Counted from the first letter of the stretch, positions 48,290 through 58,273 are shown. The stretch is DNA of 64,000 nucleotides from Mycolicibacter minnesotensis (GCF_010731755.1 NZ_AP022589.1:310001-374000), one strand, 5' to 3'. Notes: generated by a model from the sequence alone, not told the origin. Numbers and translations are program-made.

Positions 48290-48901
48290 CTACAGCAGCG
48301 TTATCCAGTAGTCCTGAAACCGAATAAATACCAACAGAAATAACGCGATAAACCATAACGCAGCAATGGTCCAACGCCATCGGTGCAAATGCTGCAAATT
48401 TTTGCGTATACCACCCTGCTCAGATGCTAGGGCTGCGAATATCACCAGCAGGCACAGCGTGACCGCCCACACCACCATGCAGTACGGACACAGCGCACCG
48501 ATCCGGTACAGGCTCTGGAAGATCAGCCAGTGCACGAAACCTGCACCGGCCAGCGTGCCGAGCGACAGTCCTGTCCAATACCATTGCGGCAGTGGAACGT
48601 TCGCCACAGCGAGGACCCCGGTCACCACCACCACCGTGAAAGCAACGATCCCCATCAACGGGTTCGGGAAGCCCAACACCGACGCCTGCGGGGTGACCAT
48701 CACCGATCCGCAGGACAACACCGGGTTGAGGTTGCACGACGGCACGTACCCGGAGTCCAGCAGCAGTTTGATCTTCTCGACGGTCAGCGTGACCGAGGCG
48801 GCCAATCCGATGACTCCGCCGATGAGCACGGCCCAAGCCCGGGACGCGGCCACGGGCACCGCCGGGGTGGGCGGCTCGACCGCCGAGGCCGTGACGGTCA
48901 C
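48290..48901 (-). CDS. Vitamin K epoxide reductase (VKOR) family membrane protein
   Basis: This 203-residue VKOR protein has about five transmembrane helices. The redox CxxC is in IGALCPYCMVVWAV, and the shuttle cysteines are in PSCNLNPVLSCGSVM. In mycobacteria VKOR reoxidises DsbA-like enzymes outside the cell by passing electrons to menaquinone. It overlaps the upstream DsbA-like gene by 4 bp, which supports the partnership (Rv2968c-Rv2969c in M. tuberculosis). Confidence 0.93.
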   Translation of the reverse strand: MTVTASAVEPPTPAVPVAASRAWAVLIGGVIGLAASVTLTVEKIKLLLDSGYVPSCNLNPVLSCGSVMVTPQASVLGFPNPLMGIVAFTVVVVTGVLAVANVPLPQWYWTGLSLGTLAGAGFVHWLIFQSLYRIGALCPYCMVVWAVTLCLLVIFAALASEQGGIRKNLQHLHRWRWTIAALWFIALFLLVFIRFQDYWITLL

Positions 48902-49653
48902 GACTGCGGGGACGGTGGGTCCATGCCGGGCAGGTCACCGACAATCTCGCGGATCTTCGAGACCAGGGCTTCCGGCGTCGAGGGGCGGTAGTCCTCGCCG
49001 TTGATACGCAGTGTCGGCGTGGCGTGGATGCCCCCGGCGGCAGCCATCCCGCCCACCATCTTGAGGTACTTGCCGCTGTTGATGCACGCCGGAACGGTGC
49101 CGACTACGCCGGCCTGGCGCGCCAACTCGATCAGGCGGTTGTTGTCGGGGAATTCTGTCCCGATCTCCGACGGCTGCAGCTGCTCGGTGTAGAGCGCGGT
49201 GTGGAATCGGCGGAAGGCGTCGTTGTCCTCGTCGGCGACGCAATAGGCAGCAGCGCCGGCACGCGAGGAATAGTCGTCGTTCTGCGGCCGGTCCAGGATC
49301 GCGACCATGTGATAGTCGGCGGCGATCGCCCCACTGTCGATCAGCCGGGATACCGTCGGACCGAACGCCCGCTCGAGGTTGCCGCAGGCCGGGCAGAGGA
49401 AGTCCTCGTAGAACGTCAGCACGGCCTTGGGCTCGTCGGTGCCGTCCTTGGTGACCAGCTTGCTGGACGTGACCCGGATCGCCTCGCCGGCGCCGGCGCC
49501 CTTCTTGTGACCGTTGGACATCACGATGTAGCCGATGAGGCCCACCGCGAACACGACCACGATGGCGACGAGCCCGATCTGCATGGCGAGATTGCGCTTC
49601 TGGTCGCCGGCCCTCAGGCCGGAGGCGCCGGGGCGTTTGGGTTTGGTGGCCAC
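48898..49653 (-). CDS. DsbA-like thioredoxin-fold disulfide oxidoreductase
   Basis: This 251-residue membrane-anchored protein has an N-terminal helix (QIGLVAIVVVFAVGLIGYIV) and an extracytoplasmic thioredoxin/DsbA domain. The active site is CPAC in YEDFLCPACGNLER. The cis-Pro loop is HATPTLRING. It introduces disulfides into exported proteins and is reoxidised by the VKOR encoded next to it. Confidence 0.93.
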   Translation of the reverse strand: MATKPKRPGASGLRAGDQKRNLAMQIGLVAIVVVFAVGLIGYIVMSNGHKKGAGAGEAIRVTSSKLVTKDGTDEPKAVLTFYEDFLCPACGNLERAFGPTVSRLIDSGAIAADYHMVAILDRPQNDDYSSRAGAAAYCVADEDNDAFRRFHTALYTEQLQPSEIGTEFPDNNRLIELARQAGVVGTVPACINSGKYLKMVGGMAAAGGIHATPTLRINGEDYRPSTPEALVSKIREIVGDLPGMDPPSPQS

Positions 49654-49718
49654 AGTCCGTTCGTCCTCGTCTTCGCTGGTCGGTTTGCGGTTCAGCGTAC
49701 CGGCGTGGGCGGCGGGCC

Positions 49719-50831
49719 TCAGCCGCGGCTGAGGTGCGCCCGTAGCGCCGAGATCAACTCACTGGTCGCGGCCGCGCTGCCGCCGCCGAGCCCGAACAGG
49801 TTGATGAAGGCGTGTGTCAGCGACGGCATCCGCCGTAGGTCGACCGCCACCCCGGCTTCGCGCAGTGCTGCGGCGAACAGTTCACCCTCGTCACGCAGCG
49901 GATCGAAGCCGGCGACCGCCACCAGCGCGGGCGGTAGTCCTGACAGGTCGTCGGCGTACAGCGGCGATACCCGGGGGTCTGTGGGCTCCAGCCCCGAGCG
50001 GCTCACGTATTGGTCGGTGAACCAGTCGATGTCGTGCTTGGTCAGCAGAAAGCCGTCCGCGAACAGGGTGCGCGAGCGGGTCTGGGCGGTGCAATCGACC
50101 ACCGGATAGATCAGCCACTGCAGTACGGGCGCCGGGCCGGAGTCGTCACGGGCCCGCAGTGCCACCCCGATGGCCAGATTGCCGCCGGCGCTGTCTCCTC
50201 CCACGGCCACCTGACCCGGGATTCCGCCGAGCTCCGTGACGTGGTCATACGCCCAGCGGAACGCCGCGTAGGCGTCGTCGAGTGCAGCGGGCGCGGGATG
50301 CTCGGGTGCCAGCCGGTAGTCGACGGACAACACCGCGACGTCGCCGTCCCGACAGGTCAGCCGACAGATCGCGTCATGGCTGTCCAGGTCGCCGATCACG
50401 AACCCGCCACCGTGGTAGAAGACCAGCAGCGGCTTGGCTTGCCCCTCGGGGCCACCGACCGGCCGGTAGTGCCGGGCGGCCAGCTCACCTGCGGGTCCCG
50501 GTATCACGATGTCGCGAACGTCGACGTGGATGTCACCGCCGCTGAGTCCGGCGGAGGTCTCGCGCAGCTGGGCGCGTGAGGCAGCAGCGTCATCCCGGGT
50601 GACCAAGCCGGTGATCCCCATGGCCTGCTGCCCGGCCAGTGCCAACCGGAGGGCGGGGTCAAGGGTGTTGCCGTCGATGGTCACCGACCGCCCGCCAGCC
50701 AACATCCGCTGTACGCCGATCGGCAGCATCGGCATCGTCTTCATCCCGACACTCAACGCGGAGCTCTGCAGTTGCGCGGCCCACCGCGTGCCCCTCCGAG
50801 AACGGGAACCGCCTGGCAGACTTCGTGTCAT
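49719..50831 (-). CDS. lipN: Lipase/esterase LipN, hormone-sensitive lipase family
   Basis: This 370-residue esterase has the HSL signature HGGGF (oxyanion hole) and GDSAGG with the nucleophile, then DPLRDEGE and SLTHAFINLF with the catalytic Asp and His. The start at ATG 50831 (MTRSLPGGS) aligns with M. tuberculosis LipN (MTKSLPG). The frame runs 12 codons further upstream. This start overlaps the divergent aldo-keto reductase start in the shared CATG at 50829-50832. Confidence 0.92.
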   Translation of the reverse strand: MTRSLPGGSRSRRGTRWAAQLQSSALSVGMKTMPMLPIGVQRMLAGGRSVTIDGNTLDPALRLALAGQQAMGITGLVTRDDAAASRAQLRETSAGLSGGDIHVDVRDIVIPGPAGELAARHYRPVGGPEGQAKPLLVFYHGGGFVIGDLDSHDAICRLTCRDGDVAVLSVDYRLAPEHPAPAALDDAYAAFRWAYDHVTELGGIPGQVAVGGDSAGGNLAIGVALRARDDSGPAPVLQWLIYPVVDCTAQTRSRTLFADGFLLTKHDIDWFTDQYVSRSGLEPTDPRVSPLYADDLSGLPPALVAVAGFDPLRDEGELFAAALREAGVAVDLRRMPSLTHAFINLFGLGGGSAAATSELISALRAHLSRG

Positions 50832-51675
50832 GGCTGCTGGAACTGACTTGCGTTCGGTCACGCTCAACGACGGTAACTCCCTTCCGAGCGTCGGTTTCGG
50901 GGTTTACAAGATTTCACCCGAGGAGACGGAGCGAGCGGTGCGTACCGCACTCGAAGCCGGGTACCGCCACATCGACACCGCCGCCCTCTACGGTAACGAG
51001 CGGGAGGTGGGCCGCGCGGTCGCCGCATCCGGGCTGCCACGTGAAGAGATCTCTGTGGTGACCAAGCTGTGGAATGCCGATCAGGGATACGACTCGACCC
51101 TGACGGCATTCGACACCAGCATGAAACTGCTTGGCCTGGAATTTCTGGATCTGTATCTGATCCACTGGCCGCTGCCGGCGTACGGAAGGTTCGTCGAGAC
51201 TTTCCGGGCATTGGCCCACCTGCGCGACCAGGGCCGGATTCGTTCGATCGGCGTCAGCAATTTCGAGCCCGAACACCTCGAGACACTCATCGACGGGACC
51301 GGGATCGTTCCCGTCGTCAACCAGGTCGAACTGCACCCGCGCTTCAGCCAGGCCGAGTTGCGGCAGGTGCACGCCCGCCTCGGGATTGCCACCGAGGCCT
51401 GGGCGCCGCTGGGCAGGGGTTCAGTGCTGGCACATCCGACGATCATCAAGGTGGCGCAGCGGTGTCACAAGACACCTGCCCAGGTGCTGCTCCGGTGGCA
51501 CCTGCAGCTGGGTAATATCGTGATTCCGAAATCGGTGAACCCGGAGCGCATCGTCGGCAACATCGACGTCTTCGACTTCGAACTCGGCGCCGCACAGATG
51601 GCCGAGATATCCTCGCTCGACGACGGCGCCCGACTGGGGCCCGATCCACGCACATTCGATTACACAGGTAGGTGA
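50830..51675 (+). CDS. Aldo-keto reductase, first of a tandem pair
   Basis: The start ATG 50830 ([15 protein letters not shown]) gives 281 residues. It is an NADPH-dependent (alpha/beta)8 enzyme of the AKR5-like group. Motifs are [15 protein letters not shown] with the catalytic Tyr, VVTKLWN with the Lys, IHWPLP and [10 protein letters not shown]. The C-terminal [12 protein letters not shown] binds NADPH. The next gene is a close paralogue 1 bp downstream. M. tuberculosis has only the second (Rv2971), so this is an apparent duplication. Its start overlaps that of lipN. Confidence 0.9.
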   Translation: MAAGTDLRSVTLNDGNSLPSVGFGVYKISPEETERAVRTALEAGYRHIDTAALYGNEREVGRAVAASGLPREEISVVTKLWNADQGYDSTLTAFDTSMKLLGLEFLDLYLIHWPLPAYGRFVETFRALAHLRDQGRIRSIGVSNFEPEHLETLIDGTGIVPVVNQVELHPRFSQAELRQVHARLGIATEAWAPLGRGSVLAHPTIIKVAQRCHKTPAQVLLRWHLQLGNIVIPKSVNPERIVGNIDVFDFELGAAQMAEISSLDDGARLGPDPRTFDYTGR

Positions 51676-51676
51676 C

Positions 51677-52516
51677 ATGACGTCGGGCACCGCGATCCCC
51701 TCCGTGACGCTCAATGACGACCACACCATCCCCACTCTGGGCATCGGTGTGGCGGAGTTGTCCGAAGCCGAGACCGAGCGGGCGGTCTCAACCGCGCTCG
51801 AACTGGGCTGCCGGTTGATCGACACCGCCAAGGTGTACGGCAACGAGGCCGCCGTCGGCCGAGCGATCGCCGCGTCGGGGATTCCACGCGACGAAGTGTT
51901 CGTCACCACCAAGCTGGCCAACGCCGACCAGGGCCTGACCGCCGCCATCGAAGCCTGCAAGGCCAGCCTCGAGCGGCTCGGCATGGACTACGTGGACCTG
52001 TACCTGGTCCACTGGCCGGCGCCGTCGCTGGGCATGTACGTCGACAGCTACGGCGGACTGATCCAGGCCAGGGAGCTGGGCCTGGCTCGCTCCATCGGCG
52101 TCTGCAACTTCACCGCGGACCACCTCGACGACGTGATCGACCTCGCATTCGACACGCCGACGGTCAACCAGATCGAACTACACCCGCTGCTCAACCAGGC
52201 GCAGCTGCGTGCAGCCAACGCCGAGCGCGGCATCATCACGCAGGCCTACAGCCCGCTGGCGGTCGGCCGCCTGCTCGATCACCCGACCGTCACGTCCATC
52301 GCCGGTGAATACGGCAAGACGCCGGCGCAGGTGCTGATCCGCTGGAGCCTGCAACTGGGCAATGTGGTGATTCCCCGCTCCGCCAAGCCCGAGAACATCG
52401 CCGCCAACCTCGACGTGTTCGGCTTCGAACTGGCCGACGAGCACATGGCGAGCCTCAGCGGCCTCAACGACGGCACCCGGGTGCGAGAGGACCCGCTGAC
52501 CTACGCGGGTATCTGA
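51677..52516 (+). CDS. Aldo-keto reductase, Rv2971 orthologue
   Basis: This 279-residue AKR carries [15 protein letters not shown] (catalytic Tyr), [10 protein letters not shown] (Lys), [10 protein letters not shown] and [11 protein letters not shown]. The C-terminal [17 protein letters not shown] is specific to the mycobacterial Rv2971 group, which reduces dicarbonyls such as methylglyoxal in M. tuberculosis. It is joined to the preceding paralogue with only 1 bp between them and is probably translated from one mRNA. Confidence 0.93.
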   Translation: MTSGTAIPSVTLNDDHTIPTLGIGVAELSEAETERAVSTALELGCRLIDTAKVYGNEAAVGRAIAASGIPRDEVFVTTKLANADQGLTAAIEACKASLERLGMDYVDLYLVHWPAPSLGMYVDSYGGLIQARELGLARSIGVCNFTADHLDDVIDLAFDTPTVNQIELHPLLNQAQLRAANAERGIITQAYSPLAVGRLLDHPTVTSIAGEYGKTPAQVLIRWSLQLGNVVIPRSAKPENIAANLDVFGFELADEHMASLSGLNDGTRVREDPLTYAGI

Positions 52517-52530
52517 TCCGCCCCGGCGGA
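52517..52530. terminator. Short hairpin in the 21-bp gap between AKR and HNH genes
   Basis: TCCGCC and GGCGGA abut with a two-base centre in the tiny convergent gap. The real loop would open to about four bases. A weak terminator is possible. Confidence 0.25.
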
Positions 52531-52537
52531 CCCATTC

Positions 52538-53254
52538 CTAAGCGATCGGGCAGGTGCCAGCAGCCACGCGCAACGCATCGGCTGACGGCTGGTCGACCCG
52601 CAACGCATAGCCGCGGAGAACCGCCAGGTAAGCAATGGCGTACTGGCAGGCGAACGCTCTGTTGGGCGGCATCCACTGCCCGGGCCCGCCGTCAGCCTTG
52701 TCCTGGTTGGCCTGACCGGCAACCGCCAACAAGTTGGCCGGGTCGTTGGCGAAGCGCAACCGCTGACGGTAGGACCAGGCAGACGCCCCCATGTCCCAGG
52801 CGTAGGCCAGCGGCACGATGTGGTCGATCTGTACAGCCTCGCCGACCTTTGCGCCACGGGTGAAGGCCACCACGGCATTGGTGTAGGGGTCATGCAGGGT
52901 TCCGGCGGCCACCGCGTCGGCGCAGCGCCTGGTCGATACGTGGGTGATATCGACCAGATCCCGGTTGAGGATGTCATCTCGGGTGTCGCAGCCGTTATGC
53001 CCGCCGGGCGCATCGTTGTCGTCGTCCCAGGCGTTGCCGAACTGCGCCCGCCGGTAGTCGTAGCGGTGCGTTCGGGCCGGAACCACCGTGATGCCGGCCA
53101 GGACGTCGACGCCAGGTGCGACGGTGGGCATGCCTGCCGACGCGGCGAGAGCGCGGCTGCGGTGGCCGACGGTCGTGACCGTCTGGTAGGCCACGACGAC
53201 CGCCAGTACCGCCGCCACGGCCAGCCACAACAATGTCCGGCGACTCGGACTCAT
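52538..53254 (-). CDS. Exported HNH/DUF1524-type protein
   Basis: This 238-residue protein has an N-terminal signal anchor (RTLLWLAVAAVLAVVVAYQ). The C-terminal part contains VQIDHIVPLAYAWDMG and NLLAVAGQANQDKADGGPG, the His/Asp/Asn pattern of DUF1524/HNH nucleases such as GmrSD-C. It would act outside the membrane, so DNA degradation in the envelope is a possibility. It corresponds to Rv2972c. It overlaps recG by 4 bp. Confidence 0.87.
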   Translation of the reverse strand: MSPSRRTLLWLAVAAVLAVVVAYQTVTTVGHRSRALAASAGMPTVAPGVDVLAGITVVPARTHRYDYRRAQFGNAWDDDNDAPGGHNGCDTRDDILNRDLVDITHVSTRRCADAVAAGTLHDPYTNAVVAFTRGAKVGEAVQIDHIVPLAYAWDMGASAWSYRQRLRFANDPANLLAVAGQANQDKADGGPGQWMPPNRAFACQYAIAYLAVLRGYALRVDQPSADALRVAAGTCPIA

Positions 53255-55482
53255 GCCTTGTCCAGGTATTCGATATCGGCGAAATACGCTGCAAGGGAAG
53301 CTAACCCGGAGTCACTCGAGTTGACATCCCAGGCCTTCTCACACCAGGCCCGAGCCGCCTCGATGACCTCAGCATGGTCAACCAGCGAGAGCAGCTTCAG
53401 GCCGCCCCGCCAACCGGACTGGTTACGGCCGAGCACATCGCCCTCACCGCGCTCCCGAAGGTCCAGATCTGCCAACGCGAACCCGTCGAGGGTTCCGGCG
53501 ACGGCCTCCAGCCGCTTGCCCGCCCGGGACCCCTCACTTGCCGCAGTGACCAGCAGACACAGGCTGGCGTGCTCGCCCCGTCCGATCCGGCCCCGCAACT
53601 GGTGCAACTGACTGATCCCGAACCGGTCGGCATCGGCCACCAGCATGACCGTCGCATTGGGTACGTCGACGCCGACCTCGATCACGGTGGTGCACACCAG
53701 TACGTCCACCGCGCCGGACCGGAACGCACTCATCACGGCATCTTTCTCATCGCCGGAGAGCCGGCCGTGCATCAGGCCGAGACGCAATCCGGCCAGCGGA
53801 CCAGACTTCAGCCGCTCGTAGAGCTCTACCGCTGTGGCAGACGGGCGGATCGCGCCTTGATCCTGGCCGCCGGTCTGCGCGGATTCGTCGGTCTCATCGA
53901 TGCGCGGCGCCACCACATAGGCCTGCCGGCCTGCGGCCACCTCTTCGCGAATGCGTTCCCAGGCCCGCTGGAGCCACGTCGGTTTGGATTTCTCAAAGAT
54001 CACCGTGGAGCGGATCGGCTGTCGCCCGCGGGGCAACTCACGCAACGTGGACGTCTCGAGGTCGCCGTAGACGGTCAGTGCGACAGTGCGCGGGATCGGG
54101 GTTGCGGTCATCACCAATAGGTGCGGGGTAATGCCCTCGGGCGCCTTGGCGCGCAGCTGATCCCGCTGCTCCACACCGAACCGGTGCTGTTCGTCGATCA
54201 CCACCATGCCCAGCCGGTGGAACTCGACAGAGTCCTGCAGAAGTGCGTGGGTGCCCACCACGATTCCGGCCGATCCGTCGATGATCTGCGCACGGACCTT
54301 CTTCTTGGCGGGCAACGACATCGACCCGGTCAGCAATGCCACCGCGGTGGCGTTGTCGGCGCCGCCAAGCTGCCCGCCCAGCGCGAGCGGGCCCAACATG
54401 TCCCGCATCGACCGGACATGTTGAGCAGCAAGAACTTCCGTCGGCGCAAGCAGCGCGCACTGATAGCCGGCGTCAACCATCTGCAGCATGGCCAGCAGCG
54501 CCACGATCGTCTTTCCCGAGCCGACTTCGCCCTGCAGCATTCGGTTCATCGGTCGAGCGGCAGACAATTCGGCGTGCAGCACGTCGAGCACGTCGCACTG
54601 TCCGGCCGTCAGCTCGAAAGGCAACCGCTGCAGCATTTCTGCGGCCAACCCGTCAGCGCGGGGCGGGGCAGGCGGCCCCGATTCGGACAGCTCGCCATGG
54701 CGGCGCACCGCCAGCGCCCACTGCAGCCCGACGGCCTCATCGAAGGTCAGTCGTTCCCGGGCTCGTGCCCGCAGGCTCGCACTCTCCGACAGGTGGATCC
54801 CGCGCAGCGCCGCATCCTCACTGATCAGGTCACGCTCGGCCAGCAGCGCTGCCGGCAGCGGATCGGGCACCGGCTCAAGCACCTCAAGAACCTGTCGCAC
54901 ACAGGCGAAGATGTCCCAGCTCTGCAATTTGGTGCTGGCCGGGTAGATCGGATAACACGCGCGTTCGAACTCCGACTGCAGCACTTCGCCGCTGATGGCC
55001 TGCGACGCGTCGGCGATGTTGCGCAGGGAGTCACTGCCGAAGTTGTCCTTGTCCGGCGCGTCGAGAATCAGGAAGTCGGGGTGCGTGAGTTGGAGTTTGC
55101 GGTTGAAGTAGCCGACCTCGCCGGAGAGCATCACCCTGGTACCGGGGGTCAGCTTGTATTTCAGGCCGCGCGCATTGAAGAACGTCGCGCTGACCTTCTT
55201 CTGGCCACTGCCGAGTGTGATCACCAGATACTCGTTGGGACGCCGCCCGGCCTGTCGCCGCATCGGTTTGGCCACTGCGGTGGCGATGGTGTCCACCAGG
55301 GTGATGTGTTCGCCCTCCATCGCCTGGGCCTCGTCGAGACCACGCTTCGTCGCGCCCTCGACGTAGCTGCGTGGATAGTGGCGCAGCAGCTCGGCGACAG
55401 TGCGGATGCCGAAAAATTCCTCGAGTTTGCCGGCGGCGTCCGCGCCCACCACGTAATCGAGCCGGTCGGCCAACGTGACCAT
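53251..55482 (-). CDS. recG: ATP-dependent DNA helicase RecG
   Basis: This 743-residue fork-reversal helicase has an N-terminal wedge domain (GVLFNRKL-type segment MLSGEVGYFNRKLQL) and two RecA-like motor domains. Walker A is MLQGEVGSGKTIVALL, motif II VIDEQHRFGVEQR, and motif VI LRGRIGRGEHASLC. The TRG box is HGRLSGDEKDAVM. It is preceded by a DAK2 gene (2-bp gap) and followed by the HNH gene. Confidence 0.95.
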   Translation of the reverse strand: MVTLADRLDYVVGADAAGKLEEFFGIRTVAELLRHYPRSYVEGATKRGLDEAQAMEGEHITLVDTIATAVAKPMRRQAGRRPNEYLVITLGSGQKKVSATFFNARGLKYKLTPGTRVMLSGEVGYFNRKLQLTHPDFLILDAPDKDNFGSDSLRNIADASQAISGEVLQSEFERACYPIYPASTKLQSWDIFACVRQVLEVLEPVPDPLPAALLAERDLISEDAALRGIHLSESASLRARARERLTFDEAVGLQWALAVRRHGELSESGPPAPPRADGLAAEMLQRLPFELTAGQCDVLDVLHAELSAARPMNRMLQGEVGSGKTIVALLAMLQMVDAGYQCALLAPTEVLAAQHVRSMRDMLGPLALGGQLGGADNATAVALLTGSMSLPAKKKVRAQIIDGSAGIVVGTHALLQDSVEFHRLGMVVIDEQHRFGVEQRDQLRAKAPEGITPHLLVMTATPIPRTVALTVYGDLETSTLRELPRGRQPIRSTVIFEKSKPTWLQRAWERIREEVAAGRQAYVVAPRIDETDESAQTGGQDQGAIRPSATAVELYERLKSGPLAGLRLGLMHGRLSGDEKDAVMSAFRSGAVDVLVCTTVIEVGVDVPNATVMLVADADRFGISQLHQLRGRIGRGEHASLCLLVTAASEGSRAGKRLEAVAGTLDGFALADLDLRERGEGDVLGRNQSGWRGGLKLLSLVDHAEVIEAARAWCEKAWDVNSSDSGLASLAAYFADIEYLDKA

Positions 55483-55484
55483 CG

Positions 55485-57128
55485 CTACTCCACCCCGATC
55501 AGCAGCGCGTCCCCTCGATGCCCCGTGCAGTAGGTCGCCAATTCGGTTCCCGGATGCTGGTCGTGCACGTGCCGCGCCAGGACCGCCACGACGTCCCCGT
55601 CGAAGCCTGCCCCGACCAGCACGGTCACCAGCTCACCGCCGGCCGCCAGCAACAGGTCGATCAGTCCGATCGCCGCGGCCCCGACATCGCGGGCCACGAT
55701 CAGCACCTCGTCGCCGGCGATGCCCAGGCCGTCGCCCGGGCGGCAGGCGCCCGCCCAGGTCAACGCCTGTTCGGTGGCGACCCGGACCGATCCGAGCCGA
55801 GTGCTGCCGGCCGCCCGGGCCATGGTGTACCCGTCGTCGACCACCGGCCGGCCCGGATCGTGGACTGCCAGGGCGGACAGCCCCTGCACCATCGAACCGG
55901 TCGGCACCGGGACCACCTCGATACCCCACCCGATGGCCGCGGTGGCGCCTGCGACCAGCTCTTCGGCGGGCACGTAGCCGTTGGGCAGCAGCATCACCTG
56001 CGCCGCCCCGGTGTCCACCACGGCGCGCAACAGCTGCTGGGCGCTGACCATCACGACCGGCTCGGCGCTGTGCGGGTCGGGCCGCAGCACGCTGGCGCCT
56101 TCGGAATCGAACAGCGCCTCGGCGCCGTCGCCGTCGACCACCGCCAGCACCGCGCGCTCCCGGGCCCAGCTTCCCGGCGACACCCCGGTGGCTCCGGCCA
56201 AGGCCGAGATCTGGATGCGCCGTGGTCGACCGAAGGCCAGCCCTGCCTCCACGGCCGCGCCTGCGTCGTCGGTGTGCACGTGCACCGAATACCCACCGAC
56301 CACCCCCGCGGTCGCTATCGCGACCGATTCGCCGAGCTGAGTGAGGCGCTCCCGCAGGGCCTCGGTGTCTTCGGGGCTGCACTCACCGAGCAGGTACATC
56401 ACCTCGAACTGGGGCGCCGGCGGCACGGTGCCCGCTTCGGGCGGCCAGGGCCGTGGCGATGGCTGATACACCGTCCGCACCGGAGCCTGCCCGGTGATGG
56501 TCGAGCGCAGGGCGTCCAGCAGCACCAGCAGGCCGCGACCGCCCGCGTCGACCACGCCGGCCTCGGCGAGCACATTGAGCTGTGCGGTGGTGGCCTCCAG
56601 TGCCTCAGCGGCCGCATCGGTGCCCGCCACCAGCGCCGGCCCCATTTCGTTGCCCTGCGTCGCGCAGCGTTCGACGGCGGCCGCCGCGGCCTGCAACACC
56701 GACACGATGGTGCCCGGGACCTCCTGGCCACCCATCGATGTGACCACCAGTTCGACGCCGTGGCGCAGCCCCTCGGCGAGCAGCGACGCATCGATCACGG
56801 TGGTTTCGCCGCGCTGGCCGGCGGTCACATCGGCCAGGCCACGCAGGATCTGCGACAGAATCACCCCGGAATTCCCGCGCGCGCCGTGCAGCGCCCCCGA
56901 CGACAGCGCGGCCGCAACCCGGCCCACTTGGCCGGAGGCCGCCTCGGTGTTGGCCTCGGCCAGGGCCGACCGCATGGTGAACAGCATGTTGGTCCCGGTA
57001 TCCGAGTCGGCGACCGGGAAGACATTGAGCTGATTGATCTCGTCGGTGTGGGTGATCAGATCACCGACAGCGGTGTGTGCCCAGTCCCGCAAGGCCGCCG
57101 CATCCAGCAGACGATCGGGGTTTCCCAC
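55485..57128 (-). CDS. DAK2-domain protein (YloV/FakA-like kinase)
   Basis: With the GTG start at 57128 the protein has 547 residues. It has a DAK2/Dhak kinase domain (LNVFPVADSDTGTNML; HGARGNSGVILSQILRG) and a C-terminal DegV-like FakA part. The family in Gram-positive bacteria phosphorylates fatty acids with FakB. In mycobacteria (Rv2974c) the substrate is not settled. Upstream in-frame starts at 57167 (TTG), 57152 and 57134 (GTG) are possible. The AGGAAGG spacing favours 57128. Confidence 0.87.
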   Translation of the reverse strand: MGNPDRLLDAAALRDWAHTAVGDLITHTDEINQLNVFPVADSDTGTNMLFTMRSALAEANTEAASGQVGRVAAALSSGALHGARGNSGVILSQILRGLADVTAGQRGETTVIDASLLAEGLRHGVELVVTSMGGQEVPGTIVSVLQAAAAAVERCATQGNEMGPALVAGTDAAAEALEATTAQLNVLAEAGVVDAGGRGLLVLLDALRSTITGQAPVRTVYQPSPRPWPPEAGTVPPAPQFEVMYLLGECSPEDTEALRERLTQLGESVAIATAGVVGGYSVHVHTDDAGAAVEAGLAFGRPRRIQISALAGATGVSPGSWARERAVLAVVDGDGAEALFDSEGASVLRPDPHSAEPVVMVSAQQLLRAVVDTGAAQVMLLPNGYVPAEELVAGATAAIGWGIEVVPVPTGSMVQGLSALAVHDPGRPVVDDGYTMARAAGSTRLGSVRVATEQALTWAGACRPGDGLGIAGDEVLIVARDVGAAAIGLIDLLLAAGGELVTVLVGAGFDGDVVAVLARHVHDQHPGTELATYCTGHRGDALLIGVE

Positions 57129-57224
57129 CTCCACCCACCTTCCTGCCGCCACCTCCGGTGGCCGCAAGCCTAATCACTCCGGGCGACAGCACAGATCACC
57201 TCTGTACAGCCGAGACGGGGCGTT

Positions 57225-57254
57225 TTGGTGGTTGCACCGCCGTCCGGGTATCCT
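57225..57254 (+). promoter_or_regulatory. Candidate rpmB promoter
   Basis: TTGGTG at 57225, an 18-bp spacer, then TATCCT at 57249 give a SigA-like pair, 68 bp upstream of the rpmB start. The -10 agrees with TANNNT. Confidence 0.4.
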
Positions 57255-57321
57255 GATCAGGTTGTCGGGCCACCCGCTGAGGTCGTTGGCCCTCAAGCAG
57301 ACGTTTTGAGGAGTGTCACAT

Positions 57322-57513
57322 ATGGCTGCCGTGTGCGATATCTGCGGAAAGGGCCCCGGCTTCGGTAAGTCGGTGTCCCACTCGCACCGTCGGACCAGCC
57401 GTCGGTGGGACCCGAACATCCAGGTCGTGCACGCCGCCCGTCCCGGTGGCAACAAGCAGCGCGTGAACGCCTGCACCTCGTGCATCAAGGCCGGCAAGGT
57501 CGCGCGCGGCTGA
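57322..57513 (+). CDS. rpmB: 50S ribosomal protein L28, zinc-binding (C+) form
   Basis: This 63-residue L28 starts [20 protein letters not shown]. Two CxxC pairs (CDIC and CTSC) are the zinc-binding C+ version. Mycobacteria usually also have a C- paralogue that is induced under zinc limitation. The ribosome site TGAGGAG lies 8 nt upstream. The gene is followed by a strong terminator and faces ung. Confidence 0.95.
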   Translation: MAAVCDICGKGPGFGKSVSHSHRRTSRRWDPNIQVVHAARPGGNKQRVNACTSCIKAGKVARG

Positions 57514-57532
57514 GTCCGCCTTTCCTCGCCTG

Positions 57533-57558
57533 CAAGCAGGGACGCACGTCCCTGCTTG
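57533..57558. terminator. Bidirectional terminator between rpmB and ung
   Basis: CAAGCAGGGACG-ca-CGTCCCTGCTTG is a perfect 12-bp stem. It sits in the 73-bp gap between convergent genes. No T-tract follows, so it is an I-shaped type. Confidence 0.65.
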
Positions 57559-57586
57559 GCGAGTCTGCGCGACCGCCTCACCGGCG

Positions 57587-58267
57587 TTACTCCAGTCGCC
57601 AGTCGATCGGTTCGGCTCCCAACTGGGCCAGCAGTGCGTTGGCGCGGCTGAACGGCCGCGATCCGAAGAATCCTCGCGACGCCGACAGCGGCGACGGGTG
57701 CGGTGATTCGATCGTCAGGCAGTGCTCGTTGAGCATCGGCTTGAGTGTCCCGGCATCGCGCCCCCACAGGATCGCCACCATCGGCTGACGGCGGGCCGCC
57801 AACGCGCGGATCGCGCATTCGGTGACGGCCTCCCACCCCTTGCCCCGATGCGATGCCGGGGTTCCCGGTGCCACGGTGAGCACTCTGTTGAGCAGCAGCA
57901 CACCACGCTGCGCCCACGCCGACAGATCTCCGTTGGACGGTTTGGGATAGCCGAGGTCCGCGGTGTACTCGGTGAAGATGTTCGCCAGACTGCGCGGCAA
58001 TGGCCGCACATCTGGTGCCACCGAGAAACTGAGGCCCACGGCGTGGCCAGGAGTCGGGTAGGGGTCCTGCCCCACGATCAGCACCCTCACCTTGTCGAAC
58101 GGAAAGGTGAAGGCACGCAAGATATTCTGACCTTCGGGCAGATAGCCACGTCCGGACTTCGTCTCGTCGCGCAAAAATGTCCCCAGTGCGGTGACCTGAT
58201 CGGTGACCGGCGCCAGCGCAGTGGCCCAACCGCTTTCGACGAGTTCAGGAAGTGGACGTGCACTCAT
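57587..58267 (-). CDS. ung: Uracil-DNA glycosylase
   Basis: This 226-residue family 1 UDG excises uracil from DNA. It has the catalytic loop [16 protein letters not shown] (Asp), the second motif [13 protein letters not shown] (His), and [20 protein letters not shown]. The 6-bp gap to thiL on the same strand suggests co-transcription. Confidence 0.96.
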   Translation of the reverse strand: MSARPLPELVESGWATALAPVTDQVTALGTFLRDETKSGRGYLPEGQNILRAFTFPFDKVRVLIVGQDPYPTPGHAVGLSFSVAPDVRPLPRSLANIFTEYTADLGYPKPSNGDLSAWAQRGVLLLNRVLTVAPGTPASHRGKGWEAVTECAIRALAARRQPMVAILWGRDAGTLKPMLNEHCLTIESPHPSPLSASRGFFGSRPFSRANALLAQLGAEPIDWRLE

Positions 58268-58273
58268 GGTGTC

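Noticed and set aside
53374..57173. Long plus-strand frames opposite recG and the DAK2 gene
   Set aside because: Antisense shadows. The minus-strand genes have clear families and motifs.
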